In this document: positions 21,002 to 22,756 of the stretch, one piece after another
Layout: every line of letters begins with the position of its first letter
Position numbering within the stretch: position 1 is the first letter of the stretch
DNA from: an uncultured Bacilli bacterium
Lineage (GTDB): Bacteria > Bacillota_I > Bacilli_A > RF39 > UBA660
Length of the DNA: 22,756 nucleotides
Direction of reading: 5' to 3'
NCBI GenBank assembly: GCA_910580135.1
Contig: CAJTXC010000010.1
Coordinates: 1-22,756, forward strand
Program-made: the position numbers and the translations under genes
Notes under the pieces: generated by a model
The model's database searches: none
What the model was told of the DNA's origin: nothing
The model's input: only the letters and a program-made list of their open reading frames with translations

Positions 21002-21697
21002 ATGAAGATAGTAACAATAGGTGGTGGCGACATAGGAAGATCTGATACCAATTATGAAACAAAAGAAATAGATGAAGAAATAGTAAGTCTTACTGGTAAG
21101 GAAAAACCTAACTTTTTATTTATTGGACTTGCAAGTAGTTTTGGTGATTCATACTATAAAGTGATTAAAGATATTTATAAAAACTTAGGTTGCGAAACCG
21201 GTAAAATTTCTAATAAAACTTTAAGCCATATGGAAGTTGTAGAACAAAAGATAAATAATGCAGACATAATTTATATTGGTGGTGGAGATACCGTTAAATT
21301 AGTTAATATTATAAAAGATACAGGCATGGATAAAATGCTTTGTGATGCAATTAAGAGAAATTGTGTTATAGCGGGTATATCAGCAGGAGCTATTGCTTTA
21401 TGTAAATATGGTTTATCAGATGTAGAAATAATGAATAACATATCAGATAATTATGTTAAAGTAGAAGGTCTAGGATTTCTAGACTATATGTTTGTACCTC
21501 ATTTTTCTTCTGATCCTAAAAAGAAATTAGATTTAGAAAACGTATTAAAAAATGAAAATGTTAAAACAATATGTGCAGACAATTGCTCTGCAATAGAAAT
21601 CTTTGATAATGAAATAAAAGTTATTAAAAGTAATAAGAATGCGAGAGTTTATAAAGCTACTTTTGAGAATAGTTTGAACTTAGAAGAAATAAATTAA
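21002..21697 (+). CDS. Peptidase S51 (dipeptidase E-like)
   Basis: A 231-residue cytoplasmic serine peptidase of family S51, related to alpha-aspartyl dipeptidase PepE. It has the class I glutaminase-like fold with YIGGGDTVKL and the nucleophile elbow GISAGAI, in which Ser is residue 127. VPHFSSDPKK supplies a likely catalytic His, and the N-terminal TIGGGDIGR is typical. The distance of about nine bases from the DUF3006 gene with AGGAGG suggests one transcript. Members hydrolyse dipeptides with N-terminal Asp or act on related peptides; the exact substrate cannot be inferred. Confidence 0.88.
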   Translation: MKIVTIGGGDIGRSDTNYETKEIDEEIVSLTGKEKPNFLFIGLASSFGDSYYKVIKDIYKNLGCETGKISNKTLSHMEVVEQKINNADIIYIGGGDTVKLVNIIKDTGMDKMLCDAIKRNCVIAGISAGAIALCKYGLSDVEIMNNISDNYVKVEGLGFLDYMFVPHFSSDPKKKLDLENVLKNENVKTICADNCSAIEIFDNEIKVIKSNKNARVYKATFENSLNLEEIN

Positions 21698-21709
21698 GAA
21701 GGTGAAACT

Positions 21710-22048
21710 ATGATACATAACATGAAACTTCAAGATGAGCCTTTTATAAAAATAAAAAATGGATTAAAGACTGTTGAGATGAGACTAAACGACGAAAAAA
21801 GACAAAAAATAAATATTGACGATGATATAGAATTTACTAATATAAAAACGAGTGAAAAACTAATTTGCAAAGTGCTTAATTTATATAAATATAAGAACTT
21901 TGAAGAGCTATATAAAAATCATGATAAAATATCAATTGGATATGATAAAGATGAAGTATCAAATTCAAATGATATGAAAAAATACTATGCTGAAGATAAA
22001 ATTAATAAATATGGAGTTTTGGGAATAAAAATAAAATTAAAAAAATAA
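21710..22048 (+). CDS. ASCH-domain protein
   Basis: A 112-residue protein that is a single ASCH domain (ASC-1 homology), a PUA-like beta-barrel that binds RNA or nucleotides. The key motif near the N-terminus, FIKIKNGLKTVEMRLND, has the conserved G-x-KTxExR pattern, and IDDDIEFTN plus GVLGIKIKLKK fit the barrel strands. The start follows AAGGTGA, 12 bases after the S51 gene, so the MBL-DUF3006-S51-ASCH genes may be one operon. Some ASCH proteins hydrolyse N4-acetylcytidine or act as ribonucleases; which applies here is unknown. Confidence 0.85.
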   Translation: MIHNMKLQDEPFIKIKNGLKTVEMRLNDEKRQKINIDDDIEFTNIKTSEKLICKVLNLYKYKNFEELYKNHDKISIGYDKDEVSNSNDMKKYYAEDKINKYGVLGIKIKLKK

Positions 22049-22080
22049 AGAAATGGAAAAAATTAAACTTCCATTTCTTT
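22047..22080. terminator. Bidirectional terminator between convergent genes
   Basis: A perfect 12-bp stem, 22047-22058 (AAAGAAATGGAA) with 22069-22080 (TTCCATTTCTTT), around a ten-base loop. T tracts flank it on both strands, so it can serve the ASCH gene and the phosphoesterase gene. Confidence 0.88.
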
Positions 22081-22581
22081 TTGTATATTACCAGTTTCAT
22101 CTTTAATTATTATCTTATTATCGTTAAATATCATGTATGATTTTTTTGTACATCCACGTGGTTTTCCGATACTACCGGGATTAGCATATGTTATTCCAAG
22201 TTCTTTAATTAACATGGGAATGTGAGTATGGCCACTTATAAATATATCACCATGACATATTGGTAAAAATCCCTTTGAATAAATATTTCCGTGTGTTAAT
22301 GTAACTTCATGACCATTGATAGGGCATGTAATTACATCATGAGCAAATAAATTTAACATTTCAAAGTTTATATATGTATCACAATTTCCTTTTATTAAAA
22401 TAAGTTCTTTCTTGTGTTTTTGTAATAACTTTATTATTTTATTTTCATTTAAATCATTAGATGAAAAACCATATGAAAATAAATCACCTAAAATTATTAA
22501 TTTATCAAAAACCTCATTTTGCGTTATTTTATATAGAGTATCATAATCACCATGAATGTCAGATAATATTAAAACTTTCAT
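22063..22581 (-). CDS. yfcE: YfcE/MJ0936-type metallophosphoesterase
   Basis: A 172-residue calcineurin-like phosphoesterase. All metal-binding blocks are visible: LSDIHGD (DxH), LGDLFSYG (GDxx), KGNCD (GNxD), LTHGN, and GHTHIPM (GHTH), then YANPGSIGKPR, typical of the YfcE group, which splits phosphodiesters in vitro. The start is set at 22581 (MKVLILSDIHGD): on the minus strand GGTGAT lies five bases upstream. A longer frame would add MLYNVHGDF, which includes that ribosome site. It is convergent to the ASCH gene and divergent to the gene at the right edge. Confidence 0.9.
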   Translation of the reverse strand: MKVLILSDIHGDYDTLYKITQNEVFDKLIILGDLFSYGFSSNDLNENKIIKLLQKHKKELILIKGNCDTYINFEMLNLFAHDVITCPINGHEVTLTHGNIYSKGFLPICHGDIFISGHTHIPMLIKELGITYANPGSIGKPRGCTKKSYMIFNDNKIIIKDETGNIQKEMEV

Positions 22582-22660
22582 AAAATCACCATGTACATTA
22601 TATAACATTTATTAAATTAAATACATTATATACCTAAAAAATCTATGGTAGAAATAATTT

Positions 22661-22676
22661 TATAATATGTTATAAT
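22661..22676 (+). promoter_or_regulatory. Candidate -10 elements for the right-edge gene
   Basis: Two copies of TATAAT (22661-22666 and 22671-22676) lie 28-38 bases before the next start codon. No good -35 is seen for either. Confidence 0.35.
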
Positions 22677-22703
22677 CTAATTCATGCAGTAGAAGGTGGT
22701 ATT

Positions 22704-22756
22704 TTGAATGATGTTTTATCAATTGTAAGAGGGGCTATTGATAGTAATAATAAAGG
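22704..22756 (+). CDS. Start of a gene cut by the window edge
   Basis: TTG at 22704, preceded by AAGGTGG, opens a frame of 17 codons (MNDVLSIVRGAIDSNNK) without a stop to the window end. The nearby ATG at 22709 closes after six codons, so TTG is preferred. The fragment is too short to name. Confidence 0.5.
   Translation, partial: MNDVLSIVRGAIDSNNK

Noticed and set aside
1..22756. tRNA genes, rRNA genes, CRISPR arrays, insertion sequences and Mycoplasma-type TGA=Trp code
   Set aside because: None were seen by reading: no regularly spaced repeats, no transposase, and TGA works as a stop codon while Trp is TGG.

Overview
The window is strongly AT-rich, tightly packed DNA from a low-GC Gram-positive bacterium. 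It reads with the standard bacterial code: TGA acts as a stop (for example at 3400-3402 and 17115-17117) and tryptophans are TGG. Shine-Dalgarno sites of the AGGTGAT/GGAGG type, a division/cell-wall (dcw) cluster in Bacilli order, spoIIGA-sigE, ylbDEF and yceD-rpmF all point to the Bacilli. An uncultured gut lineage near Erysipelotrichales/RF39 is my inference, not something the sequence proves. Spo-type genes (spoVD-like PBP, spoIIGA, sigE, ylbD, ylbF) suggest an endospore former or a recent descendant of one.

Region 1 (1-12350) is a dcw cluster: the 3' part of a spoVD/ftsI-type transpeptidase, mraY, ftsW/spoVE, murG, murB, ftsQ/divIB, ftsA and ftsZ. murE and murD are missing from their usual places. 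Between mraY and ftsW sits an overlapping accessory pair: a Nudix-GNAT fusion and a SWIM zinc-finger protein. Between ftsW and murG is a stretch of about 400 bases with no long ORF but with a consensus promoter, several strong stem-loops and a terminator, which I read as a structured noncoding RNA of unknown family. Between ftsQ and ftsA is a membrane-anchored extracellular protein with WG-like repeats.

Region 2 (12351-14210) is accessory: a LysR-type regulator whose promoter is built into the ftsZ terminator, then a zinc-ribbon protein and a MazG-like pyrophosphohydrolase that look phage-derived.

Region 3 (14211-17440) is sporulation-linked: spoIIGA-sigE (the protease and pro-sigma factor of the mother cell), an unknown membrane protein where sigG would be expected, then ylbD-ylbE-ylbF.

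Region 4 (17441-22756) is mixed: an ORF6N/PLD-like protein, a convergent nucleoside phosphorylase-like gene, yceD-rpmF, a ComEC-like beta-lactamase-fold hydrolase with its DUF3006 partner, an S51 peptidase, an ASCH-domain protein, a YfcE-like phosphoesterase on the minus strand, and the first codons of another gene at the right edge.

The most unusual observation is ribosomal protein L32. It has no Met directly before its normal AVPFRK start. Instead it carries a nine-residue leader, MLKLDIQLF, that closely resembles the L27 leader removed by the protease Prp in Firmicutes. The orphan structured RNA before murG is the second.
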